DNA of 64,000 bases from contig KQ482003.1 of assembly GCA_001430745.1 (NCBI GenBank), forward strand, positions 574,754-638,753, in the 5' to 3' direction. A program made the position numbers and the translations under genes. How positions within the stretch are numbered: position 1 is the stretch's first letter; every line of letters begins with the position of its first letter. Below the pieces are notes generated by a model, which made no database searches, was not told the DNA's origin, and saw only the letters and a list, made by a program, of their open reading frames with translations. Positions 9,553 to 20,545 of the stretch are shown piece by piece. Source of the stretch: Auxenochlorella pyrenoidosa. Taxonomy: Eukaryota; Chlorophyta; Trebouxiophyceae; Chlorellales; Chlorellaceae.

Positions 9553-12500
9553 ATGGAGGAGAAGCGAAGGCAGGTCAGCTGGGAGCTGCGCACCAGAGGC
9601 TGCTCGGCCGGGCAGGCTGACCCTCGACAGACCAAGTTGCGCACATACCTAGCGGGGCGGGGTGCCAGGCCCAGCCCTGCCTCTGGGGGCAGCGGCGGCA
9701 GCGGCAGCCGAACGGAGCTGGCGCCTGGCGGGCCCACCACCTCGGCATTCTTCCAGCTGCCTCATGGCGACCGGCTGCAGCAGGCCCATGGGCGTGACAC
9801 CCACGTGATAGGCAGTGTTACACCGCCCAGCAGCCGGCCCGCAGCCCGTGTTGCTGCCGCCACTCCCGACTCGGCAGCCTCTCCATTCGCGGATGCCGAC
9901 GAAGACATCTTGTTCCAGATGAGCGGGCTCAAGCCCCTGCGCACCTCCTCGCGCACCGCAGCAGCAGCTGCGGCGGTAGCAGCAGCAGCAGCGACGCCAG
10001 GCGCTTGCAGCCAGCGCCAGGCGACGCACCGCACAAACTCGGCACCAGCCATGGAAGCCGAGGCCAGGCCTGCCGAGGCAGGGCTGGGCCCAGCAGCAGA
10101 ACTAAATGGTCAGCACGCCTCGTCGTTCTCCCGTGTTTTCAAGCTCTCCGGCAAGATGTCGCCGCCGGGTGGGAACCGTGTGCCCAGCGCGGCCGCCATC
10201 GACCACCTGCTGGTGGGGGCAGCATCGGAAGCGGGCCATGGCATCCATATCCGCTCCTCCCCAGACCGGACCAGGCCTGCTGCCGTTGAAGCAGAGGCAG
10301 AGCAAGTTGAAGGCTCGCCAGGCAGCGATGCGGCAGCAGCAGCAGAGGCGGCGCCCGCTGGTGGCACGCCTGGTTGGTCAGAGGAACTCCTCAACTGGAT
10401 GCTCAATGAAAAGGCAGGGCTGCTCGTGGAGGCGCAGCGTGCAGCACGACGGCAACAAGAGCTGGAAGCAGAGCTTGGCAGGCTGCGCACTCGCGGCAGC
10501 AGCGCAGAGCGCGAGGCCCAACGTCTGGCGGTGAGCTTGCTTTTGAGGCCTGTGTGTGAATGCAGGGCAGTGTGCCGCTGTGTGACGCTCGATTTGTGAC
10601 CTCTTCAGCGCTACCATTTAACTTGCTGCATATAGATGACCTGGATTTGGGAGTCTTCAACCCCCTCCCAGCATTCCTTGCACCACACTGCTCCATGCTC
10701 GCTGGCTTCCCTGCTGTAGGCGGAGCGCCGCGCTCTGTTGGACCGCGTGCAGCAGCTGAGCGCGGCAGAGGCTGAGGCTGCAGCGCGAGCAGAGCGCCTT
10801 GCCGAGGAGAACGATTCCCTGACCGCCGAGCTTGAGCGCAGCCAGGAGGTGTGCCGCGAGATGCTCGCAGCGCGACGAGCAGCTCGCGACGCGCTGTCGG
10901 AGATGTCGGCGCAAGTGGGTTTGGGCGTGCGATGTGCATGTGAAGATAGTCGGGAAGACTGGTGGGAGGAATGCGCTGTGGGGAGAGCGCGCAGTGATCA
11001 GGAATTGTTGGCAGAAGACATCTTGTTTATTGGATTTAGTTTGCATGGGCACAGATGTGTTGCCTGCTCCCATACTGCTTGCGTGCAGAATGCCCGCTTG
11101 CTGGCGGCCTACGTGGGTCAGAAACAGGAGACTGCGCAGTTGAAGGAGGAGTTATGCCGGCAGCATCGCGAATCAGAGGTGCGTGCACCAGTTGCCTTTG
11201 GTTGCCTGTTGGCTTGGCCTGGTTGTTGTAGACTGTTTTGCCCCCACATCAATCGCGCCTTGGTGCGTTTTTGAGTCAATTGAATTGGAATATTGATGGC
11301 TTTCATGCAAATACTATTTCAATCCGTAGTGCTTGTCTTCTGTTTTCTTTTTCTTTTGCAGGCGCGCATCCGGGCACTGGAAGTGCAACTTGCCGCAGCT
11401 CACGCCTCGCGGCGCAGCCTGCTTGGCTCCTTGTGCTCGCCGCCTGCCAGCCCACCGCAGCATGCGGGCTCCCCTTGCAGCGAGCACAGCATCGATGAGG
11501 ATCCCCAGGACGGCATTGCCACGCCCGCCAGGCTGCGCACAGAGTCCAGCTGCGATGCTGATCTTTCACATGGCAGCTTTGGGGACGTCGGTGTCCAGCC
11601 ATCTGCCGCATCCTCTCTGCACAACAAAGAGAATGCCAGCAGAAACGCAGCAGCCAATGGCCATGGCAGCAGCCGCGCTGAGCAAGCTTGCAAGGAGAAG
11701 TGGGACGACGAGCGGTCGGAGCTACTGTCGCTGCTGGAGCGCCTGCAGGGGCAGCTGGAGGCGCGGGCAGAACAGCACGCGGCCACAGCAGATGACAGCC
11801 ATACAGCTCGCATGCGTAGTGAGCAACAGCCTGGGTGCGCTGACGACGGCACAGAGGGCTGCAGCCAGCCGAGGGTGGGCACGCCTGTGGCAGCCCAGCA
11901 CCAGCAGCAGCAACATGTGCCCGGCCGCGCTGCCAGCAGCCCCAGCAGCTCAGGCGAGGCCAGCTTTGACAGTGCAGGCGGAGGTGCAGACGGCGCATCA
12001 CCCACGGTGGCGGCGCACCACATGACGGAGAGCCCGCTGCCGTCAATGTCGGCTGCCCGGTCGGGCGCTCCCTCGCCAGCCAGTGTGCGCCAACAGCGAT
12101 CCGCATCACCTGCCGCCTCGCCTGCGTCTGAGAAGCGCCCCGCTGGCGCTGGTGGGCAGACACCAGTCTCCCATGCACAGGCCACCGAGCATGTGCCAGC
12201 CGCGCATCAGGTCAGCAGCATGCAGAGCCAGCCAGGGCAGCATGAGCACCAGAAGCACAAGCTGTCCAGCAGCGGCAGCCGCACCCTGGAGGCTTTCTTT
12301 GGGCGGTCGCCGAGCGAGGCCGCGGCAGCTGCTGCCCCTGCTGCTGCTGCAATCGGACAGGCAACAGCTGCAGAGCAGCAGCGCCTTCAGCAGGCAGAGA
12401 TGCGTGCAGCTGAGCTTGAGGTGAGGAGACAACGCTCCGACTGACTGGCAAAAAAGGGGTCCCTCGTGGCTCTGCTCTGGACCACTGCACGCTGATTTTG

Positions 12501-13459
12501 TCACCTCCTAGCATCATGCATTTCTCTGGCCTCTGCTGTGGAACAGCAACCCAGGCACCGCTGGCTGATGCTGAAACTAGTGGCTGTGGCAAATGCCTGC
12601 AGGCCGAGGTCGAACGCCTGCGCGCCGCCAATGCTGCTGCCCAGGAGAAGATGCAGCGCGAGGAGCGGCGTCGCAGTGCAGAGTCCGCCAAGAGCGCCGG
12701 CAACGCCGCCTTCCAGGCGCAGCAGTTTGAGGAGGCGCTGCAGCATTACAGCAGAGCACTGGAGACCCTGGCTAGCAGCGGCGGCATCGGCGGCGGTGCT
12801 GGAGGCAGCGGCAGCAGCAGCAGCAAGAGTATCGATGCTGCGCTGGCCGCAGTTCTGCACTGCAATCGCGCGGCAGCGCACCAGGCTTGTGGGCGCTACC
12901 TGCACGCCCTGGCCGACTGCTTCAGGGCCGAGGCGCTGGACCCCTCGTACAGCCGCATCTTCCACCGGCGGGCGGACGCACACTGGGCCATTGGCGCCTG
13001 GGATGCTGCAGCACAGGTGGGCATTCCTCGAAACGACCTTCCGAGGGCATCCAAACATGGCAGCCAGGGCGACGCAGACTGTCTTACTCTCACGCTGCTT
13101 CTTGTTTTTTGCAGGACCTGGGCCGCCTGCTGAAGCTGGGAGCTGGGCAGGACGTGGCGGCGCGCTTGCTGGAGGCGCAGCGCCGCTCCCAGGCAGGCCA
13201 GCCAGCAAACCACTACTCAGTGCTGGGCCTGCGCCCTGCAGCCGCGCCTGGGGAAGTGAAGACGGCTTACCGGCAGCTGGCGCGGGGCTTCCACCCGGAC
13301 AAGGCAGCAGGGATGGGCCTCAGTGCAGACGCAGCACATTTGCTGTTCAAGCTGCTGAGTGAGGCAGCAGGCGTGTTGGGCGATGCGGAGCAGCGCCGGC
13401 AGCATGACATTGCGACGTTGAGACACAAGTACAGGCGGCAGTTTGCTGCCGCCGTTTGA
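9553..13459 (+). CDS. TPR and C-terminal J-domain protein with long coiled-coil N-terminus
   Basis: Hsp40-type co-chaperone of the TPR-DnaJ class (compare animal DNAJC7). Exons 9553-10530, 10720-10914, 11089-11178, 11362-12420, 12603-13016 and 13115-13459 join to 3081 nt (1026 aa). Residues 1-270 are low-complexity Ala/Ser/Gly/Pro. A charged coiled coil runs about 277-450 (for example LAEENDSLTAELERSQEVCREM). A second disordered Ser/Gln/Ala-rich tract covers about 450-760. A TPR array starts near 800 with SAKSAGNAAFQAQQFEEAL and continues through FHRRADAHWAIGAWDAAAQ. The J domain is about 945-1010 (HYSVLGL, AYRQLARGFHPDKAA) with the HPD triplet intact, so Hsp70 stimulation should be possible. 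The ATG is the first in a long open frame. The length is large for the family owing to the disordered parts. Confidence 0.88.
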
Positions 13460-14031
13460 GGCTGCCGGCCTGGTGCTGAGATGGCACTTGGGCTGCCTGC
13501 TGGGCTCGCTGTTCAGTTGTTTGGTTAACGTCACCAACACCTTTGATGTGCTTTCCACGCTAGATAAGTTCATTTAGTTGGTGGGCGTTTGCCGAGCACA
13601 CAAATGTCGGCAGGTCAGGAGATGCCAAGATGAGGACTGTCAGGGGATATGGGGTCGCTGTTAGCTCACGCGGAGCACGTCGTAACTGACGAGGGGGCAA
13701 TGGCTCCAAGAGAAAGTTCGGCTGGCTTGAGGGTGGCTGGGTGATGAAAAGGTCGCTGTGCTCGGCTGCGCGCTGGCTCTGGCATTAGCGGCAGTCTCAT
13801 GCTGCATATGCTGGCAGCGTTGCAAGTCATATTTCTTCTTCTTCTTCAGTAACGATCTGCTTTAATTTGTGCAAGCAGGGGTTTGTACTCGCAGCCGACA
13901 CTATGACGCCCCGCTTCCTCACCTGACCTGCTGCGCGGGCTTTTTTTGACATCTCACGGGGGGCTCGCGGGTTGCCCGACACGCCCCCAAGCGGTGCTGC
14001 CGCTGCTGCCATACCTCCTGCCGCCGCCGCC
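13460..14031. other. Intergenic region downstream of the J-protein gene
   Basis: Contains the J-protein 3' UTR and the upstream flank of the next plus-strand gene. A CTTCTTCTTCTTC microsatellite lies near 13833. No coding signal was found. Confidence 0.4.
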
Positions 14032-17000
14032 ATGGAGCGGCCGGCAGAGGAAGGGGGCCAGGAGGCAGAGGAATGGCAGCGCGGCAGCCCACAGCCTGAG
14101 CAGCAGGATGGGGGTAATGGAAGCCCACTGCAGCCTCCTGGGAGAAAAGCTCGTGAAAAGTTTGAGTATGACCGCCGTTACCTGCTCTACGCATCCAACT
14201 ATGACTTTGTGAGTTGGGCATGATACCGACCTGGCTGTGGCCTGGATGACATGCCTCATGCATTCCCTGTAGGGTGCTATCCTGCACTGTATCGTCTGCC
14301 ACTCTCACCTGTTGCACCGCTCTGCAGGCACGGCGCCAGCACTTCAGCAACCTCGTGCTGCTGCTGCGCCGGTACGCCGCCACCCGAGACTGGCAGCGCT
14401 TGGCAGGAGTGGTGGCAATATTGATGGCATCGGATGTGAGTCAGCACAACCCGGAATGAGGGAGGATCATGCTTGCCGTGGGCCTGCGGCAAGGCTGGTT
14501 GTGCAGTGACAATGGAGGGCATGTGACCAGACAGCCTCTGCCAGACAGCCACAGGAAGCAAGTGATTCTGTGATATCTTCCTTCTCCTGCACCTTTGCAG
14601 CGGCCAGAGAACCTCAGTGAGGCCTGGATTTTCCGGCACCCTGAGAGCCGCTCTCGCTTGGCAGAAGCGCTTGGCGCAGGCAAGATGCACCCTCTGCCGT
14701 CCTGCATGCAATTTTGTCTTGCTGTCAACCGTCAGCAGGCCCCGTAGCAGTCCATCGACAACCCGCAAATCATTCTTTGTGCTGCATACGTGATGCAGGC
14801 TGGCTGCTGCTGCAGCAGGGGCACCCAGGAGAGCTGAGCTACGAGCAGACGAGCAGGTTCCTGAAGCAGTGGGCGGCCCTGCAGGTGTTCCGCTCATCTG
14901 CCAGCGGGTGCTGCATCCTTCTGCACGCACACAGCGGGGGGTGTCGACAGGTTGGGATGGCATCCAATAGTGGCTCATCTCAACTCTGTTTCAATGTGCA
15001 GATGACGGCGGGAGCCAAGGAAGCAGTGTTTCTTGAGCTTGCACGGTACAGCTGTGCTCAGGCAAGCAGCAGGACCCAAATACTCTGGTGTATCGCGAAT
15101 GCTTTCGCGGTGGCGCGCATCCAGTGGGTTGCTGTGCTCCAGTGACCCCTCCAATCCCCACCCCTCCCCCCTCCCCCTCCGCCAATCTGTTCGTACCCTC
15201 CAGGGTCTTCAATCTGCTGTAACAATGCATGATTCCCTCCTCGGAAACATTGTGCAGGGCCATGCGACTGATGCCTGGGACTTTTTGGGCTCGCAGAAGT
15301 TCAGCACGGCGGCCGGCGAAGCCCAGCGCCTGGCCCTTATGGCCAGCATTCGAATGAACAGTTGGTTAGAGGTGCGTCTGTTTCTAAACAGTTCCCAAAT
15401 CAGGTTGACCTTTCTTGGTCGTTGTTCTGCACTCAGAGGTGGCATGCAGGCCGTCGTTGGCACCTCTCATTCTGCTCACTGCTGAATGCAGGATGCGCCA
15501 GTTTGCATGATCTGTCCCCTTTTTGTGCCACAGGCAATGCGCGGAGCAGCAGAGGTGCAACCTGATGCTCCACAGCCACCGACAAGCAGCCCTAACAAGC
15601 GGCGCCGTGGAAGGCTTGCGCGCCCGGGGGTTGGGTGGCAGCCGTGGCAGCATGATGCGCAGCTGCTGGCGAGGGCTGGACGATTGGCCAAGGAGCTGCA
15701 CCAGGAGGCTGTGGAGTGCTACTCGGTGAGCACTTGATGATGCATGTTGTCGTTCTTGAACTTGATGAGAAGCCCAGCCTTGCACACCTTGTCGAGTCTG
15801 CTTGCCGTGACCTATCTGGAACGGACAGTCTTCACAAGTGATTGGGCAATGAATAAAAGCAATGCGACGTGTCTTGCGCCTCTGCAGAAAGCGCTGGACC
15901 AGGAGCCAGGTGCCAGCGGCCTTGCGCGGCAGCTTGCGCAGCTGCAGCTTGCAGGTGGCGACGCTCAAGGTGGGTGGGGCATTTTGGCTCTGTTGTGAAC
16001 GAGACGCAACCACGCAGTTGCACTTTTATGCTTCTTTGTACTCGTCCTCAACTTATTCGTTCAAGCATCCTGTCAACTTCAGGTGCACTGGACACAGCGC
16101 GCTGCGCAAGGCGCCTGGCAACCGCCGATGCCGACGCTGCTGGGCTGCTAGCACTGCTGCTGGTTGGTCAGCCGGCTGAGCAGCAGCAGCCGGCATTGCA
16201 GCTGGCAGGTGATGATGAGGAGGCGCCGGTGCTGCCAAGCCCTGCAGAGGCGGCAGCGGAGGCTGTCGACTGCTGCTGCCAGCTGTTGGCGGCAGACCCC
16301 TTTTGCCACACGGCAGCGGCTGCCCTGCTGGCTCTGCACAGCCAGCACCCGCTGCCGCCTGCCCTGCTGGTGTCTGGATGCTGCACCTACCTGGAGGCCC
16401 AGCCGCCATCCTGGCTGCCGCCGTTACTGGAGCTCAGGGGTGAGGCAATGCTGCAGGGTGTGGTGCTTGCACAAACTCTTGGATGCTTGCCTGCCCCTGC
16501 TCACGCACTGCCTAATTGTGATCTGCTTCCGCCCTTGGGCTTCGCCTCTCATGTGAAGCCTGGACCGCTTCGTGCCCCCCTTTAACCTGCACAAAACTCC
16601 TGGCATCCTGATGTGCAGTGTGGCAGCACCTGGCAACTGCCCTTGCCCAAGCAGCGGCTGCGGTCTCTACGCATGCAAGGGAGCTGCAGCACCTTCAACG
16701 GCAGCGCCAACCACTGCTGCCGCGCTCGCTGCGAGAGCTGCGCCGCCTGCGTGCGCAGCCACAGGAGAGCAGCAGTTGCGAGCAGGAGCGGTGGCAGCAG
16801 CTGCAGCAGCTTGGGGCGGCCGCACACAAGAAGCAGTATGAGCTTGAGCAGGCGCTCGTGGGGTATCGCCAGTGCTGCGCTGCCATGGAGGTGGGCTGTC
16901 GGCACAGAATTTGGCTCAAGGTTTTCCTGCGTTGCATTGGCCTGCGCTGCTGGGAATTGCTCATCGAGTGCCGTCTTCTCTGCATGCACCAAGTCGGGCC

Positions 17001-18509
17001 CTTGCAGTCTTCCAGCCTGCTCCCTCACTTCCTGCCTATTGCAGGGCCGGCTGTGGTGGCGCGATGCTCACCTGCTTCCCCAACCTGCAACCACCGTGGC
17101 GGCGGCAATGCAGGAGGGTGCAGCAAATCCGGCTGCACTGCTGGCACACGCGGCAGTCAACGCTTTCCTGCACCCACTCTGGCAGCAGCGCATGGTGGGC
17201 GAGTGGAGGTGAGGAATGTGCAGCTGCAGCACACACGGACACTCAGTTGCCTGTTTGAAGCTTCAGCAATGTCCTGCTGGGTGAGGTCATTGTGTGAACC
17301 CGTGTTTTTATCCTAACTTGTGCTTTTCTTTCAATGAGCTCTGCTGTTTCATGATGTATGGCGCAGGGCCAGCGGCGGCACCGGCACGCTGCCTCACGTG
17401 GCACAAAACTTGATGACCCGACACACAGCTGCCGCTCTGGACCAGATGGGGCACCGCGCTGAGGCGTCAGCGCTGCGGATGGTTGCCAAGCTGTGCCGGC
17501 GGGCAGCGGCAGCAGTCGTGGCCAGCAACGGCGCTTCGGGCGGACACGAGACTGTGGCTGCGCTAGCCTCGCTGGCCCGACACCGCTCCGACTTCTGGAG
17601 GGCAGCACGCAAGCCGTGGAAGGTGTGGGGTGCGCAGTGTCGGACGCTGCTTCTGTCCTTGCAGAAGTCGGTGTGTTTGCCTGCAGCCTGGCATTCACGC
17701 GCTCTTCCAGCTGGCTGTGCAATTCTTGCGCCCCTCTCCACCTCATCCTGCAGCCCCCAGCCGGCTGGCTTCCCATGCCGCAAGGCAGCAGCCAGCCACA
17801 GCTGGGCTGCATCTCAGCGCTGTCGCCGCAGTGGTGGGCCGTCTTCCCTCAGTACCGCCAGCGCAGCCAGCAGGTGCTGGCAGCTGCTTCAGTCCTGGCA
17901 CAGCAGCAGCTGCAGCAACAGCGGGCAGATGGCGCAGCCACTCCACAGGGAACAGCTGCCCTGACCCCTCCTCATGCTGCCAACAGTGAGCAGCTCACGC
18001 AGCAGACGACACAGCAGCCTTTGGAGGAGCAGCAGCAGCATCCCTCGACCCAGCGCGCGCGTGCGCTGCGAAGAGTGCAGCAGCGCGGCGTGCGCAGCAT
18101 CCTAAAGGCCTCACAGCCGCTTCCAGGGCTGGACTCCGGGGTGGGGGAGGCCTTGCAGCAAGTCCCAGAGGTGCTGCTGGTCGGCTCAGACCCCACCTCT
18201 GCCAGGGGACCCCGCAGGGTGCAGTTCCAGCTGCCAGAACAGGTTGCCAGTGGCTTGCACAATGGCTTAGCCATGGAGGAGGGCGGTGCAGACAGCGGCG
18301 GCAGCAGCCATGAGCAGCAGCACAGCAGCCAGGAAGAAGCAGACGGTGGCACAGGTGTTGGCGACATGCAGCGCAGCAAGGCCAGCCGAGGCAAGCGCCG
18401 CCTGCTGCCACAGCTGCCGCGTTCGCTAGCACAGGATGACGATGGTGATGGCACGACCGATCCGTCCTGGAGGCAGCGCTTGCAGCAGCGACGGCAGCAG
18501 CAGCACTGA
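14032..18509 (+). CDS. Putative TAF1A-like (Pol I factor subunit A-like) protein; otherwise uncharacterised
   Basis: Multi-exon gene starting at an ATG in a strong context (GCCGCCGCCGCCATGG). Supported exons: 14032-14208, 14328-14435, a short exon from 14601 whose end is uncertain, 14799-14884, 15002-15061 (GC donor), from 15258, the segment encoding NKRRRGRLARPGVGW near 15540-15725, then about 15888, 16082, 16619, 17046, 17367 and a last exon from about 17756. The protein is Ala/Leu-rich helical, probably TPR-like repeats (KALDQEPGASGLARQLAQLQ; AAAEAVDCCCQLLAADPF). Its N-terminus (RRYLLYASNYDF..RRQHFSNLVLLLRRYAATRDWQRLAGVVAILM) resembles plant TAF1A-type proteins, which recruit Pol I to rDNA. 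The C-terminus is Gln-rich with a basic patch and a putative bipartite NLS (SKASRGKRRLLP). Gene reality is likely; the family name is a weak inference from memory. Confidence 0.6.
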
Positions 18510-18881
18510 GCGGCTGAGAGCACATGAGTGCTGCCTCTGTCCCAGCCCAGCACAATGCTACCACCAGGTTATCTCTCAGGACGATATTTCATGATGCAGT
18601 GTAGGGCACTATGTTTAGGACAAAAGGGAGCCAGGGAGGATTGTAAGCGGCAACACGAGCTGGTGCACGGAGCCATAAAACCCAGCATGGCTGCCCTGGT
18701 TGCCAGATGTAGCGCGAGCCACAACCTCCTGACATGGGAGCCGGAGACAGCGGAGTGGTGCCCGACTTGCATCGGGCTGCAACAGGCTTGGTCAGGTGTT
18801 GAGGGAGTGCCAAACATGGCAAGGGCAAGAGCCCAGGTGGCAGCAGAGAGAGGGGTGCTGCCTACTGTGTGCCTACGCAAG
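18510..18881. other. Convergent 3' intergenic region
   Basis: Between the TAF1A-like stop and the LSM1 stop. A plus-strand TGTAA at 18642-18646 lies 133 nt past the stop at 18509. No coding exon was seen. Confidence 0.4.
18642..18646 (+). terminator. Putative TGTAA poly(A) signal, TAF1A-like gene
   Basis: TGTAA located 133 nt after the stop codon, in the usual range for chlorophyte 3' ends. Positional evidence only. Confidence 0.35.
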
Positions 18882-19996
18882 CTAGCTCATGTCATCCAAG
18901 AAATCAAACCGAGTTCTCAGGGTCCCTTTGAGCTTCTCCGCCTCTCGCTCTGCCCGCTGCGCCTGCTTGATCGTCGCCTCCGACACCTGAACCGGAATTG
19001 AGAGACCACGCAGGTTTTGGCACACCCCTGGAGGGTCTGCAAACCGACATCCACCAAGACAGCCATGGGCACGGGGGCCGCCGTTTCTGCCCCAACGTGC
19101 TCACCAGCTGTAAGCCAGGTGGCGGTTCTCGTGCCGCATCCAGCTCCCCTAGCAGCACCACATTCTCGCCGCTGCAGCAGGCAAACAGCCATAGCAAGCT
19201 GCTTGATTGGCCTGCTGGCATCAGCAGGCGGTCAGGCCAGCCATGGGGTGGTGGGTGCAGCAGGGGCGTGGCTGCGCTCTTCACGCCCCCGCCTCGCCCC
19301 CCGCCCCTGACGGCCACCCCTACCACCCCGCTCCCGCGTACCGGACTACATGCAGGCCCAGCGGAATCTCCGCATACTGCTCCCCCACAATGATGCGCTC
19401 CTTGGAGTCTGCAGGGGCCGGCTTGGGGCAGGGCATCGTCTGGAGACTCATTTTCTGGAGACTCGTTTTCCGCACACCAAGCAGGACAGCACAGCAGGCC
19501 CACAGGAGGCTCAGATTGCAGCGACTGCACAGCGCATGCGCCACTGCATGTACGGGTGGCCACACCGCACCTGACAGCACCAGGTTGGCAAACTGGTCGA
19601 ACGACCGCAGGGTGCCGATGATCTTGCGCCCATCTCGCAACTGCAGCTTGGGCACAGGTCAGTCACGTTTGGAAAAAGGAAGCGCACGTGGCAACGAGTC
19701 CTTAAGTGCAACACATCACACACAAACGACCAGGTCATGCAGGCGGCAACGACCTGCCTGTGTCCCAGAGTACAGATGAACACTGAAGCAACAGCAGCAG
19801 CGCACCTGCACCAGCAGCAGCTTGTCGAGCTCCTCCACCAGCGCCAACCCCGGCGGCGGGATGTCCTCTGCCGACACGGGGTGAACTTTTAATCCAAAGG
19901 TCAGCACCTCGCACCGCAGGGTGGACTCGACAGGCAGTGCCAACTCAGCACCAAGCCCCCACCTATGCTGGGTGGAAGGACGATCGTTTCGTCCAT
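18882..19996 (-). CDS. LSM1: Sm-like protein LSm1
   Basis: Defining subunit of the cytoplasmic LSm1-7 ring that binds oligoadenylated mRNA 3' ends and promotes decapping. Exons 19963-19996, 19806-19867, 19571-19640, 19342-19408, 19105-19171 and 18882-18986 give 405 nt (134 aa; human LSm1 is 133 aa). The Sm1 motif is LRDGRKIIGTLRSFDQFANL, with the LSm1-type RSFDQFANLVL block, and the Sm2 motif is HVVRGENVVLLGELD. After that comes the long C-terminal helix typical of LSm1 (VSEATIKQAQRAEREAEKLKG) ending in TRFDFLDDMS. The N-terminus MDETIVLPPS precedes an LALVEELDKLLLVQ helix. The start ATG at 19996 is the only one fitting family length. Confidence 0.95.
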
Positions 19997-20545
19997 GGGG
20001 ATGCACGTGAACTGACTGCCCGCAGCGTCTCCAAATTGCACAGTATTGGGAAGATGGCTGCAGGTAAAGGACAAGCTACAGGAAGCAGTGTCTGGGCGAG
20101 CGGCACCGGCAGTGACGGCAAGGCGGCGGGGGTGGCAGCAGCGCTGGATGGCAGACGCAGCGGCGGCCTGCAGCAGCCCGCATCATCAACGTTGCTCTCA
20201 CACTAGCGTAGCTCTTTCTCGCGACTGCCAAAATGTTTCGTTTGTGTACTGCGGATTGTCTGTCTGGGCTCAGAATGTCTATCCAAGTTCACCCAGTTCA
20301 ACTCAAACTCTGACAGTGTGTTTTCCAGCCCCAAAACGGTGCCTTTCCGAGTTGGCAGAGCATGCTGGGCAGGCCCAATTTGCAGCTCTAAAATTCAGCT
20401 TTCTAGGTCGATCACACCTCGTGAAAAGTTGTCGACACTCCCAAACGGGGTTCACTCTGCCTCTTCGCTCGCTGCCCCCTTCAGAGCCACGCAGGGGCAG
20501 CAAGAAACGTGTCCTGCGGGGAAAACGCTGTTGAGGAAACGCCCC
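19997..20545. other. Divergent promoter region LSM1 / SOUL gene
   Basis: 550 bp between two divergent start codons, so it should carry both promoters and 5' UTRs. No recognisable exon or repeat was seen. Confidence 0.4.

Noticed and set aside
15847..15858. AATAAA at about 15852 as a poly(A) signal
   Set aside because: It lies in an intron of the TAF1A-like gene with conserved coding exons downstream; chlorophytes mainly use TGTAA.
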